DNA of 64,000 bases from Apus apus (lineage: Eukaryota; Chordata; Aves; Apodiformes; Apodidae): NCBI RefSeq assembly GCF_020740795.1, contig NC_067295.1:1116501-1180500 (forward strand), written 5' to 3'. Position numbers and translations under genes: made by a program. Position 1 is the stretch's first letter, and every line of letters starts with the position of its first letter. Below are positions 24,401-36,400 of this stretch, piece after piece. Below the pieces are notes generated by a model. It saw nothing but the letters and a program-made list of their open reading frames with translations, had not been told where the DNA came from and did not search any database.

Positions 24401-27400
24401 CATCGTGCCAGAGTGCCCATCCTGTCCCAGGAACCCCGAGTGCCCAGCTGCAACAGGGCTGTGCTGCTTTCAGCACAGCTCTGATGCCCCGTTGCCAGGC
24501 TGCTGGTGCCGTGCCAGGCAAGCACACCACTTCATTACAGAAGGGACTTAATTACTGGGCTGTAGGACCAGGGAATGAGTTCTTGCTCGCGGTCTCTCAG
24601 GAGCTTTGGTGGTGCCGGTTGTTGCCAGCACTGCACTGCCAGTGCAAAGCCAGTGTCCCCTGAGGAGCTCAGTGCTGGTGCAGGCATGGGGTTGATTCTT
24701 CACCACTGCCAATGGTGGCCTTGGCCTGGCTCTGTGGGGTGCCAGTCACTGTGCCACCATCCACACCTCGCTGTGCTGCTGGGCAGCTGGTGGCACCCTG
24801 GGGTGCTACACCCCAGGACCACCTGGCTGCTTCTCATCAGACCAATGCTGCACCTAAAAACCTTCTCCCAACAGCCCTCCCAGCCATGCCAGACCCTGAG
24901 CTCGCTGCAGCCCAGCACGGCCACCGGGCAGGGTCGTGGCTGCTGGCAGGGCTGTAAGGAAAGTCAAACCGCTGCATGGCTGGAAATCACTGACTAAGCA
25001 CTTGGCACCGGCGTTGATGGAAGTGCTAAACAGATTTTGGCAGCCGCAGCCTGTCCTGCAGGTGCAGAGAGGAGAGATTTGCCCCTACGGTGTGTTCGGA
25101 TGATGCTGGTTTGGCCGGTGCCAGAGCAGATCCAGGGATCAATGTCATGGGGTGCAACGGTGACGCCATCGTTTCCCGCGACTTGGATCCCTGGATATTG
25201 CCCCATCCCAGCCCCTCGCTGGGAGCAGCCCGTGGGAAAGGCCGAGTACTGCAGACCTGCTGACATCCGTCCATCGTCCCTGAGGACCGGTTAGCCGGAG
25301 CGGGGCCCGTCTCGGGGCCGGAGGTTGGAGCCAGTGCCGGGCACAGTGCCGCTCCTGCGCCCCTCGGCATCTTTTGTCTGCCGGCTGTTTGCATCCCGGG
25401 GGGGACGGCTCGGCCCCCTTCTCCTGGGAGCTGCAGCGGAAGCAGCGCTGGGCTCCTCTCCACTGGGACTGAATGGCACCTTTGTTGGGGAGCCTGGCGA
25501 CAGCTTGGGGCTGGCAGGGACCCGCTCAGCCCCTTCCACTGCCATTGCTCCCAGCAACAGGGGGTTTTACCCCCCAGCACTGCCTGACCCTTCCTGGGGA
25601 TGCTGCAGCGGGGATGGGATGCAGGGAGCTGTTCCTGGGGTCTGGATTCCCTGGTGGGCATTTGCTGTCTGGGTGGTTTGTTAATGTGTTAAATGAACAG
25701 CATGGGCTGCCAGGGCAAGGGGGGCTGCCAAGGGCACCCTGTCACTTGGGGTCGGGCTGTTGGCAGTTGGTTTGCTGGAAGGTTTGATAGAAGATAGTGA
25801 TAGGACAAGGGGTAATGGCTTTAAACTGAGAGAGGGGAGATTTAGGTTAGATATTAGGAAGGAATTCTTCACTATAAGGTTGGTGAGGAAGTGCAATGGG
25901 TTGCCCAAGGAGGTTATTGATGCCCCATATCTGGAGGTTTTTAAGGCCGGGTTGGATGGGGTTTTGTGCAACCTGATCTAGTGGAAGGGTTCCCTGCTCA
26001 TGACGATGTGGTTGGAACTTGATGATCTTTAAGGTCCTGTCCAACCTTAATGATTCTATGATTCTAAGGAGGGTGAGTGAGGCTGTCTGTAAGGACCCCT
26101 TGGTGCCCTGGCCCTCTCTGGACCTTGGGGACTCTGTGGTGCCCTGGCCTTCCCCACCCTGAGGACCCTGTGGTGCAGGGGTGGCCCAGCCCAGCTCTGC
26201 TCCCCACACCTGGATCTCAGTGCCGGGCACAGCCACCCTTCCTGTTACTTCCTGTGCCCCATTTGTTCTGAATAATTGAATAGCACACTTTGAGTTATCT
26301 CCTGCAGGCTGCAGTGGGCACAGGGGCTGCTGTGGATCTCCGGCCCTGGCTGCTGTGCTGCAGCCACTCTCCTCTTCCTCCTGCTCTGGCTCCTCCCTGG
26401 GGGCTGTGAGGAAGAGCGGGCTCACTGCAAAGCCTGACTGGCATTTTTCGGTTAAATCTTATGTAAATCTGGCTTCGTCGTTCTTTGTGGTGCTAATTGG
26501 ATTGCCCCGCTGAGGTTTATTTTCCCACACAGGCAGGGGTGGGGGTCCTGGTGGCGCGTGCTGAGCCCCCTGCCCTGAGACCCCCAGGCTGCAGAGCTGT
26601 AGGAAACCAAAACCTCGGTGGGGAGGGAAACCCAGCACACCCCAGGTTCCTGCCATGCTGATACATTGTCCCCTTCCTTCCCCCAGAGCTCCTTGGATCA
26701 GCCAAGAAAGTCAATGTCAACTTCCAGGACACGGATGGGTGAGTGAGAGCCCTGTGGGATCCCTGCACTTGGATGTGCAGGGGGTGGGGGGGCATGGGCA
26801 GCGGTACGTGTGCCCTGGGGTGCTGGTCATGCCCCATGTCTCCCAGCCTTTTCCAGCTGGGGGCTCTGCTGCTGCTGCTGGTATCCAACCAGTGGAGGGG
26901 AGCAGGGACAGGGTCTGCAGGTTCAGCACCCGCTAATTAAGCTAACTAGGTGCAGGAAGAGCACCAGAGCCCTGAAGAGCTGGGGCTGCAGTGGGAGCAG
27001 GCAGCTATGCCCGCAGGGCTGGGCAGTGGCCACCTCCTCTGCCCCCCAGCTCCCCCTGCCCTGTGTCCCCCTCGACTGGGGCGGCAAGACAGGGATGCTG
27101 GGCAATGCCACATGGTCCCCAGGACGGTTCAGCTGTGGCCACGGAGCTGGCACGTGAACAGAGGGGTTGGATGTGGTCAGGAATGAGAGGGCACCCCTGG
27201 GGATGCACGGCTGCAGCAGCTGGGTCCCTCCTTGTCCTCTCCACTGGGCAGGGCCGCGGTGGCAGGGCGGTGGCAGCGGGCACCCCTGGTGCCCAGCACG
27301 TGTGTGCGTGCAGGGGTGCCTGGGGGTGCAGGCAGGCGTGTCTGTGTGTGAGCACGTGTGCAGGGCGGCTGTGGGGACCTGCCTGCCCTGCCGGCAGCTG

Positions 27401-30400
27401 CTGAGTTGCAGGGGCAGCCTTGCAGCAGAGGAGCCACTTCCAGCCCCCAGCTCTGCTCTTGGAAAAGCTCATTATTCGGGAATGTGCAGGGCAGACCCAG
27501 ACTGCAGCCCCTTGTGTGCTCTGCTCTGCTGCCGGCGTGCCGTGCCAGCTCTGCCAGCCCCGACACTGTGCCTCAGTTTCCCCATCTGTGCTTGCTGATT
27601 CCCAAAGCTGGTGGGGACTGTGGGCGAGCACCCCCATGCCCAGGGGACAGTGCCCTGCACTTCGGCCTGAGGCCTTCGCAGCCTGCTGGGCTGTGCTGGG
27701 GGAAGCCCCCGAGGCGGCCTGGGGGAGGGCTGCGATTTGCACCATCTTGAGCGGATTTGAGCCAGGCGCTGGAGCGGAAAACGTTGACATTTCCCAGGCA
27801 GACGTTGGGGATTGGCCTCCCGCACGAGCTGTCTGCTCGCATCGCCGCTCCCTGCCGGCGGATGGCAGGCGGCAGCTCCGCAGGGAACGCGAAGGCTGGA
27901 GGGTGCTCCCCAGCGGGGAGGTGTGTCCGCTCCGCTGGGGGTCCCGGGGATGGGGGGCAGATGGGATCACCACCCCACTGTCTGCCACTCAGCCACCAGG
28001 CAGCTGCAAGGGCCAGCAGGTCTCGCTGGGCTCTGCGGTCTGTTCCTGCGCTCCGGTGCTCCCGGGGTGGCTCCGGGGACGGGACAGCGACCCCGTGCAT
28101 GGTCAGGGCCCGGAGCAGCCGGCTGGCAGGCGCAGCCGTGCCGAGAATCCCGCCGCCGCCGGGAGCAGCAAGTAGGTCAGCTCCTGGCCTGCTTCCCAGC
28201 CGTGAGCATCCTGGTTTGGCTGTTCCCAGGGAAAGCAGAGTGAAGTGTGGCCCGGCGGGGCTGGGGGCTTTCCTCACCCCGTGGCAAGGCCCAGTACTAG
28301 GCAGGGGCACCTCTGCCATCCAGCACATCCCACCCTCTGGCTCTTGTGCTCCGGGATGTGGCCACTCCTGGCTCAGCTCCTGGCTTGGCCACAGTTGCTC
28401 CCTGCAGCAGCAGTTTCCCCAGGTGCCACAGAGGTGAGGTTTGCCAGGGACACAAGCACGCAGGGGGCTGCAGCAGGGAGAATGGGGTCTCTGTGGTGGG
28501 TGCAGGCTCAAGGCTATGCTGATGGGCAGAGGCTGGCAGGGCTGCAGGGGACAGGGGCACAGGACCCCTGACATGATGGCTGGTCCCCAGGTTCTCGGCT
28601 CTGCACCATGCAGCACTCAACGGCAACACGGAGCTCATCTCACTGCTGCTGGAGGCACAGGCTGCAGTGGACATCAAGGACAACAAAGGCAAGTTCTGGG
28701 GTCCTGGCTATGACCCCCAGCCCTCTGCAGGCTCAGGCCAGGCATGCTGGCATACCGGGGCTGACAGATTGCTGGGGGCTGACGGTGCCTGTCCTGCCCA
28801 CCCACAGGCATGCGGCCCCTGCACTACGCTGCTTGGCAAGGCAAGAAGGAGCCCATGAAAATGGTGCTGAAAGCAGGTTCCTCCGTGAATATCCCATCGG
28901 ACGAGGGCCAGATCCCCCTGCACCTGGCAGCACAGCACGGGCACTACGACGTGGTACGGTGGGGCCAGCGGTGGCAGAGGGGGGGACCGTGCCATCCTCC
29001 CTACCCTAACTGAGCTGGGCTCTCTCTCCTCCATAGTCTGAGATGCTCTTGCAGCACCAGTCCAACCCCTGCATCATGGACAATTCAGGCAAGACACCCC
29101 TGGACCTGGCGTGCGAGTTTGGCCGGGTTGGGGTAAGTCCTTGCAGCGCTGGGACCCCTGAGAGGGAGACTGAGAGGGGATCGGGGTCCCTGGGGGTGCT
29201 GGAGCAGCCTGGGGGGCACAGGGCAGCCCCAGGGACGGGTGGCAGTGGGGACCCATGGTGCCATTGCTCTGGGGGGCTGGACAGGGGGTGAGGCGGGGGC
29301 CGGGGGCGGCTGAGCCACCCTTGCAGCCCTGCTCCGTCTGTGTTTGCTGAGCCAGGTGGTGCAACTGCTCCTGAGCAGCAACATGTGTGCGGCGCTGCTG
29401 GAGCCCAAGCCGGGGGACACCACAGACCCCAATGGCACCAGCCCCCTGCACCTTGCCGCCAAGAACGGCCACATCGACATCATCCGGTGGGTGCCGCGGG
29501 CAGGGAGGGCAGCGCCGGTGTCCGCCCGCCCCCCTGACCCCGCCCTCTGCCCGCAGGCTCCTGCTGCAGGCTGGCATCGACATCAACCGGCAAACCAAGG
29601 CGGGCACGGCGCTGCACGAGGCGGCTCTCTGTGGCAAGACGGACGTGGTGCGGCTGCTGCTGGATGTAAGGACACCCCCGACACCCTTCAACAACCCCCA
29701 GCCCAGGGAGGGTGGCTGAGGAAAGGGGGAGAACCCACAGCCAGGGGCTGCGGAGCAGCACGTGCACCTCTCCAGGGCTGGGGGTGAGGGTCCCAGGAGG
29801 GACACACCAAGGCAGTGAGCTGTGCCCTCTGGCCACTGGGCTAGGGGTGGCCATGGAGTCCCAGGGGGTGGCAGGGAGGGGGGGCAGTCTCCTCCCAAGC
29901 CCTCTCCATGCCGTTGCAGAGCGGGATCAACGCCCATGTCAGGAACACCTACAACCAGACAGCTCTCGACATCGTCAACCAGTTCACCACCAGCCAGGCC
30001 AGCAAGGAGATCAAGCAGATGCTGCGGGGTAGGGGGGGCCAGGGCCGGGTCTGGGATGGTTATGGTAGCACTGGGGGTGGTGCCAGGCTGGGGGTGACAG
30101 TCCCTGTGGCAGGACTGGACGACCAGCAACACTCCCACTCTGTCCCCACAGATGCCTCCGCTGCTCTGCAGGTCCGGGCTATCAAGGACTATTGCAACAA
30201 CTACGACCTGACCAGCCTCAACGTGAAAGCTGGGGATGTCATCACCGTGAGTGCAGCTAGGGGGGACTGGGAGGGCCCTGCTGGTGTCACCAGCCTCTGA
30301 CCTTGCCCCTGCCCGCAGGTGCTGGAGCAGCACGCGGACGGGCGCTGGAAGGGCTGCATCCATGACAACCGGACCGGCAACGACCGCGTCGGCTACTTCC

Positions 30401-33400
30401 CCTCCAGCCTCGTTGAGGCCATAAGCAAACGAACAGGCAAATAATGGCTCCCCTCCTGCCTCCCCCCGTGGGGCTGCTCCCAAACCCTCAGCCCCAAGGA
30501 CCCCTGTTTCAGTCTGGCGGTGCCAGGGATGCAGCTGGTGAAGCCAGGGTGATGCCCCTGTCATGCATGTGTTGGTGTCCCTGTCGTATCCATAGGACTG
30601 TGTCTTTGGGTGTCTGGGGTTGGTGTCCCCATTGTGTATATGGGGATGGTGCCTTTGGGTGTCTGGGGTTGGTGGCCCCATTGTGTACATGGGGATGGTG
30701 CCTTTGGGTGTCTGGGGTCGGTGTTCCCAACGTGCATGTGGGGCCAGTGTGCTGTGAAGTGCATGGGACTGGTGTCCCCATTGCATGCATGGGGAAAGTG
30801 CCTTCAGGTGTCTGAGGCTGGCATCCCCATCAAGAGCATGGGGTTGGTGTCCCCGTTGTGCATGTGAGGTCAATGCCCCATGAAGAATATGGGGACAGTG
30901 TCCCCGTTGTGTATGTGGGGCTGGTGTCCTCATTGTTCCTGTGGGATCGGTGCCCAGCTCATGCACGTGGGGTCAATGCCAGGTGCTCACGGGGCAGACC
31001 CAGGTCCAGGCTGGTGTTGGGCTGGGGGGGGCATCTGTGGTGCCAGAAGGTTGATGCATGGGGCAAGCTGGGGGTCTCACTGCAGTCTGGGGGGATGGTG
31101 CAGCTGTGCTGCCAGGGTATTTGGCGTTTGGGGTCTGTGCAGAGGAGCCGGGCACTGGTGTCAGGGACCTGGCGCTGCCCCACGGGAACCCTTGCCCTGG
31201 CCAGGGGCCATCTTAGGGATTGGATTCTGGTCAACTGCCCTGCAGCTGCTTGTCCCTATCCCCATCCCTGTAGGCTCCTGGTGGTGTGCACAGTCCCCAG
31301 GGCTATGCCTGCTGCAGGCAGCATTGAACAGTGCCACATCCACCAGCTTGCTCCCCTGTGATCTTGCTTGCTGTGATCTCAGGTCAGGCATGGGCAGGGA
31401 ATGGTGGCGTTTGAACCAGGTCCCAGGGGAGCAGCGGCACAAGTGCCAGAGGCTGCAGAGGTGCCTGTGCTGGGCAGGCAAAGCTGCCCTCTGGGTGCAG
31501 ATTGTGTCGATACCATGGGGCTGAGGTCGGTGGGATGCTGCCGGGCCCAGGTGGTGTTTGTTGGGGTTGAGGTTTTGTTGTCATCCCACTGGTGCAGCCC
31601 TGGGCCCTGTGCAGTGGGATGGCAACGTGGGGCACCAGTGGCAGCTGTACCAGGGCTTGGCCAGCAGGGCAGGGGGTGCTGCTGGTGCTGTGGCCCCCAG
31701 CCCAGCCATGCTGGCAGCCCTCTCGGCTGTGGAAGCCCCAAAAGCTGCTGCTGCCTGGAGCAGGGGCTGTCCCGGTGTTGGTGCCCTGCGGGAGCCGTGG
31801 GGGGTCTGTGGGATGTGCCCCTGGGCTGTACCCTGCCTGGCCCTGCGCTGAGCTCCCGCTGCTGCTCCTGGCTCTGCACCAGTTGGGTCTCAGTTCTGGC
31901 TTCTCCACGTTCCTTTGGTTGCTCTTTTTGTTGGCTGCTTTTTTTTTTCTTTTTTTTCTTTCTTTTTTTTTTTCTTTTTAGTTGTTTTTGTGGATTTTTT
32001 TAAATTTTTTTTTTTTTGCGGCTCTGAGCGTTTCTCTATTATTTTGATTCTTTTCATTTTGTCTCTTGTTATGTTTTATTATCAGGTTCATGGGAGACTG
32101 TAACAATCCCCCAACAGTACCAAAAGATCCCGCTCCCGGCTTACGGGGCTGCTGTGCTAAACGGTGACGCCTCGTCCCATGCGTTCCATTCCCTGCCTCC
32201 ACCTCCACCTCCACCACCACATTCCCATCAGACTCTTTTCAGTTCCTTTGGCTATCACAGGCTCTCCCCTAGCAGTGCCGACGAGCCGCGTTACGGACAA
32301 GGTAGTTCACCGCTCGCTTCCCGCTCTTGGTGGATTTCTTTCTTTGCCTTTAAAGTCTGTTTCGAGTCTTCTCTCTCAGCTCGGCCTCTCTCCGCTTCGC
32401 CGCGGCGCGTTTGCAGGCGGGCGGGTGAGGGGGCGTGCAGGCGTGTGCAAGCGCGTGCGTGCGGAGCGGTGCGTGCATGCGGGCGAGTGCGCGTGCACGC
32501 GCGCAGCTGTGCGCACACACGGATGCCGCCGGCCCCCACCCCTGCACGCCCACCCCCAGCGCTGCCGGCACATCCCGCCGCGACCCCGCCGGTGTCCCCG
32601 GTTGCCCGTGCTCTGGGCACGGCCCCCGCTCTCCTGCCCGCCCCATCCGGCGGCCCGGGGGACCCACAACACTCTCCAGGCTCAGGGCCGGGGTGCAGGG
32701 CCGGGCAGCGCGGGCCGAGAGGAGCAGTGGGAGGTGAATTTGGGCGGGGACTCTTGTGAGCCGCCCCCGCGGGGTGTCGGAGCTCCCGGGAGCCCCTCAC
32801 CGGGTCGGGGCTGCGCTCAGAGCAGGACGGGGCTGCGGTGCCGGGACAACGTTCCTGGGGGATGCTCTCAGAGCTGGCTCAGCTCTGGCCGTGTCACGGG
32901 GACTGTCCCCACGGCACGGGCAGGTGACGGATGCCGCTGGTCCGTGTACTGGAAGTGCCCAGAGAGCAGATGTTTAGCCGGGGGTTTGCCGGGGTGCAGC
33001 CTGTGCTGTGCCCGAGGGGGCTGGGGGTTCCTCCACGTGTCCCAGTGCGGTGGCAGTGCTGGTTGTGTTGGGAGAGTGCTGGGCCAGCCACATTTGGCAT
33101 CTGTCAGCAGTGGGGAGCAGGCAGCAAGCCTTTTCCCCGGGTTTGTCCCCTGCTGGGTCACCCAGAGCCCAGTGCCAGCCCGGGCAGCGCTGGCTCCTCT
33201 CGGTGTCACCGTGGCACCTGTGGCTCAGGGGTGGCCCAGCCCGGTCATGTCACGGCTGTGTGTTCCCTGTCGTGCTCCACCTGTGAATTTATCACTTGCA
33301 CCATCCTGCTACAGCTCGGCCAGTAACGGGGCAAGTGGTTTAATGAGTGAAGTGGCCTGTGCAGCAGCAGGTGGCAGTGCCCTGTGGCTGGTGGCAGGGC

Positions 33401-36400
33401 AGGGCTCTTTGGTGGCCAGTGGCAAGGCTGTGGCAGCAGTGGGGCTGTGGCAGCCTTGGACCTTGTAGAGCTGTTGTCCATCTCATCTGATGCTGCTTTA
33501 AATCCTGAGCGGGACCTGGCAGAGGCGGGAAGCACGATGAGCCGGTGGAGGAGCCGGGTGACCCTTGAGGAGCCGGGTGACCCTTGAGCTGTGCCCCACC
33601 CACTGTGGTGTCCTCCACGGGTCACTGGCTGCCGTGGGACACCCTGGAGAGTGCAGAGGGTTCAGCATCCAGTGCCACAGCCCCTGTGTCCTCCCCCAGT
33701 TGGGTGCAGGCAGCCGCAGGGGCACAGCCAGCACCGTCCTGGCCAGGGGACGGTGGGGTGGGGACCCTGGTCCCCGCTGCTCGAGTTTGCCTCGCTGTCT
33801 TTGCTCCCCCACACTGAGTCATGTCCCCATCCTGCTCTGCACAGGGACAACACTGTCCCTGTCCTCTGCCTGGCTGAGCTGGGGCACTGGGACATGCCAG
33901 CATGGGTCTGTCCCCAGCTGGTGGCAGGGAGAGGATGGCCTGCAGGATGGGTTCCTGGGGCTGGTCACTGTCACCCTGGGACAGCACTTGCATTCCTGAG
34001 CATAGCCAAGGACCCCAGACTTTTGCTGCAGGGTTTTCCCTGCGTGCAGCAGTGCTGGGCCGTGGGTCACCTCGCCCAAGCCTGGGGCCACATGCACCTG
34101 ATGGCTGCTCTCTCTGCTCTGCTACCAAGGGTCCCGCGGGGCCGACATGAGCCCGTCCCACCTCTCGCCATCGCAGGGCGGATCAGTTGTGCCAGCTCCT
34201 GCCGAGGAGATCTGGGTGCTGCGGAAACCCTTCGCAGGTAGGGCTGGGGCCCTCCCTGTCCCGGGGTGGGGGACACATACCAGGACGTGGCAGTGGCTCC
34301 GGCAGGACATGGCCACACTGCAGCATCCCTCAGCCTGGCCATGGGGCTCAGTGCCCTGATGGCATCTCCTCTCCCTGTGCAGGTGGCGACCGCAGCAGCC
34401 TGGGCAGCACGGGCAGCGTGGCCTCCGCCCGCAGCTCGGGGAGCGGGCAGAGCGCGGGCAGTGGGGCACACGCACTGCATGCTGGCTCTGAAGGCGTTAA
34501 GGTAAGACCAGCCTGAGGTGGCACTTGGCTCTGGTCCCAGCACCAGTACTTGCTCTGGGGCAGGTGTTTGCTGCCCTGTCCCAGCTGGGGTTGATGCTCG
34601 GCTGGGTGCCACGGGGCTGTGGCTGTTACCAGTGGTGGCCAGTGGTGTGTCCCCTCCCATCTGGCCCCTGGCTGCATGCTTCAGGGTGCCTCCACACTGC
34701 ACACTGCGCTGCACACTGCATACTGCACTGCACGCTGCGCTGCACATTGCCTGCTGCGCTGTGTGAGCCCACCTCCCTGGCATCCTGCCTTGGTTAGGCC
34801 GGAGCAAGCCGCAGGGTCTGCACCCCCCGCAGCCCAGCACGGTGCCGATGGCCGGAGGGGCTCTGCTTTGAGGGTGGGAAGGTCCCCGCAGCCCCCGGCA
34901 GCCTGTGCCGGGCGTGCATCATGGCAGGATTTGGGGGGTGCTGCCGGCTGCTGCCGCCTGCCAAGCACCATCTGTGCTGCTCCGCTGCTCTCCTCGCCGC
35001 AGCCCGGACCTGCTGCGTCCCTCCCTGCCCACCTCTGCCCGGGCTGGTGGCAGGGCAGTCACCGCAGCATCCACGGCACCCACAGCAGGCGCCCGCTACC
35101 TCACTCCCGCCCGCTCTCCCCACTTCCCGGGGTGTTTTTCAGCTGCTGGCAACCGTCCTTTCCCAGAAGGCTTCTGCGCAAGAGACAGTCGTGGGCGATG
35201 GGCCGGCCAAGGCGCAGGACATCCCCGCAGGTGCGTGCCGCCGGCCGGCCGGCTGCCGGGAGCAGGAGGAGCCCCGGCCCTGCCGCGGCCCTGCCGCGGA
35301 TCCAGGGATTTGTCTCTTTTTTCATTATTATTGCTACGGCACCCGGCGCCAGAAGAAAAACGTGTGGGTAAAAAATGACTCTCTCGCCTTTCGGCTGCTG
35401 CCAGGCCTTCTCCTGCCTCGGTTAGTGGGGGCCCCACGGGGGGCGGGGGGAGGCGTGGGCGAGCGGGGGGCACCAGCGCTCCTCCCCGGCCCCTTCCCTT
35501 CCCTGGCCCCCCGCCAGCCCCCCCGGAGACCCTGCCGGGAATCTCCCCCAACCGTCGCCAGCACTGTGTGGGGGGCTGTGGGCAGGGACTGCCCTGGCAG
35601 TGGGGGGCACGGCCACGCCACGGGGGAGATGCACATCTGAGGAGGATGCATGGGGGTCGCGCTGGGGGGAGGTGGGGTGAATGTGCAGGGCGATGTCTGG
35701 GCTGTGGAGACACCCACAGTGGGGGGATGCAGTGGGAGGAATGGAAACGGGGAATGGGGGGGGGGGATGCACCCCTGGGGTGGGGGATGCACACATTGCC
35801 CGGGGGGGGGAGGATGGGGGTTGGATGCACATGCTGGAGAAATGCACACGCAAGTGGGATGCAGACATGAGGGAGGCGCACGCGGCAGTGTGATGCATAT
35901 TTGAAGAGGATGCCCACGCGAGTGGGATGCTGATGCCAGAAGGATGCGTGCGCGCACACACACACATGGAGGATGCACAAACAGGGTGGGGGGGATGCAG
36001 ACACACAAGGATGCATTTGGCAGCCAGGGGAAGGGGCTGCTTTTGGTGCTTCTGATCACAAATAGGAGGCAGAAATTTATGGGCAGCCCTTGTCACCACC
36101 CTCCCACCCCAGGACTGGCGAAGGGACCAGCTGAAGGAGGGTGGGTGGGGTGCAGCAGGGCTGCCTGTGCAGGGGGTCCCTGGGCATGAGGTGGCTTGTG
36201 CCAGCCTACCCTCGCCTGCCAGGCCCCTCAGTGTGGGGGACAGCAGTGGACAAGCCTCATTCTGGGTTGGTGGCTGGAGCAGTGGGCAGACAGAGGGACT
36301 TTGGGCAGCAGGACCCTGCTGGCCACTGCCCAGGGACGTGGCAGCCAGGGAAAGCTACTCTGGAGAAGGGGTCTGTTCAGATCCCTCTGAACAGGACTGT

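Larger units (their letters stand above)
15000..26686 (+). other. CASKIN1: CASKIN1 intron 1 (11.7 kb)
   Basis: This is the longest intron in the window; no internal gene was recognised. It holds a GT-rich degenerate stretch (15520-15830), AT-rich islands with possible enhancer character, two CR1 pieces, an E-box-rich tandem array, and CpG clusters near 20340-20620 and 23050-23560. The remaining sequence is GC-rich with no discernible features. Confidence 0.6.
30437..34129 (+). other. CASKIN1: CASKIN1 intron 10 (GC-AG), containing the optional exon
   Basis: This 3.7 kb intron joins the SH3 exon to the CASK-binding exon. Its donor is CAG followed by GCAAAT, with an in-frame TAA at 30442-30444 just past it. 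It contains a 49-base tandem repeat, a long pyrimidine tract, the optional exon 32086-32301 and a CpG island. A 20-base tandem duplication (GGAGCCGGGTGACCCTTGA) lies at about 33548-33588. Confidence 0.75.

Noticed and set aside
29074-30966. Minus-strand open frame of 630 codons
   Set aside because: It lies antisense to clear CASKIN1 ankyrin and SH3 exons. Its translation is low-complexity Pro/His/Thr-rich, driven partly by the 49-base repeat, and has no family similarity.
34681-34770. Short CTGCACACTGC-type repeats resembling direct repeats of a CRISPR array
   Set aside because: The units are 10-16 bases with no unique spacers, in an intron of a vertebrate gene. Simple tandem repeat only.
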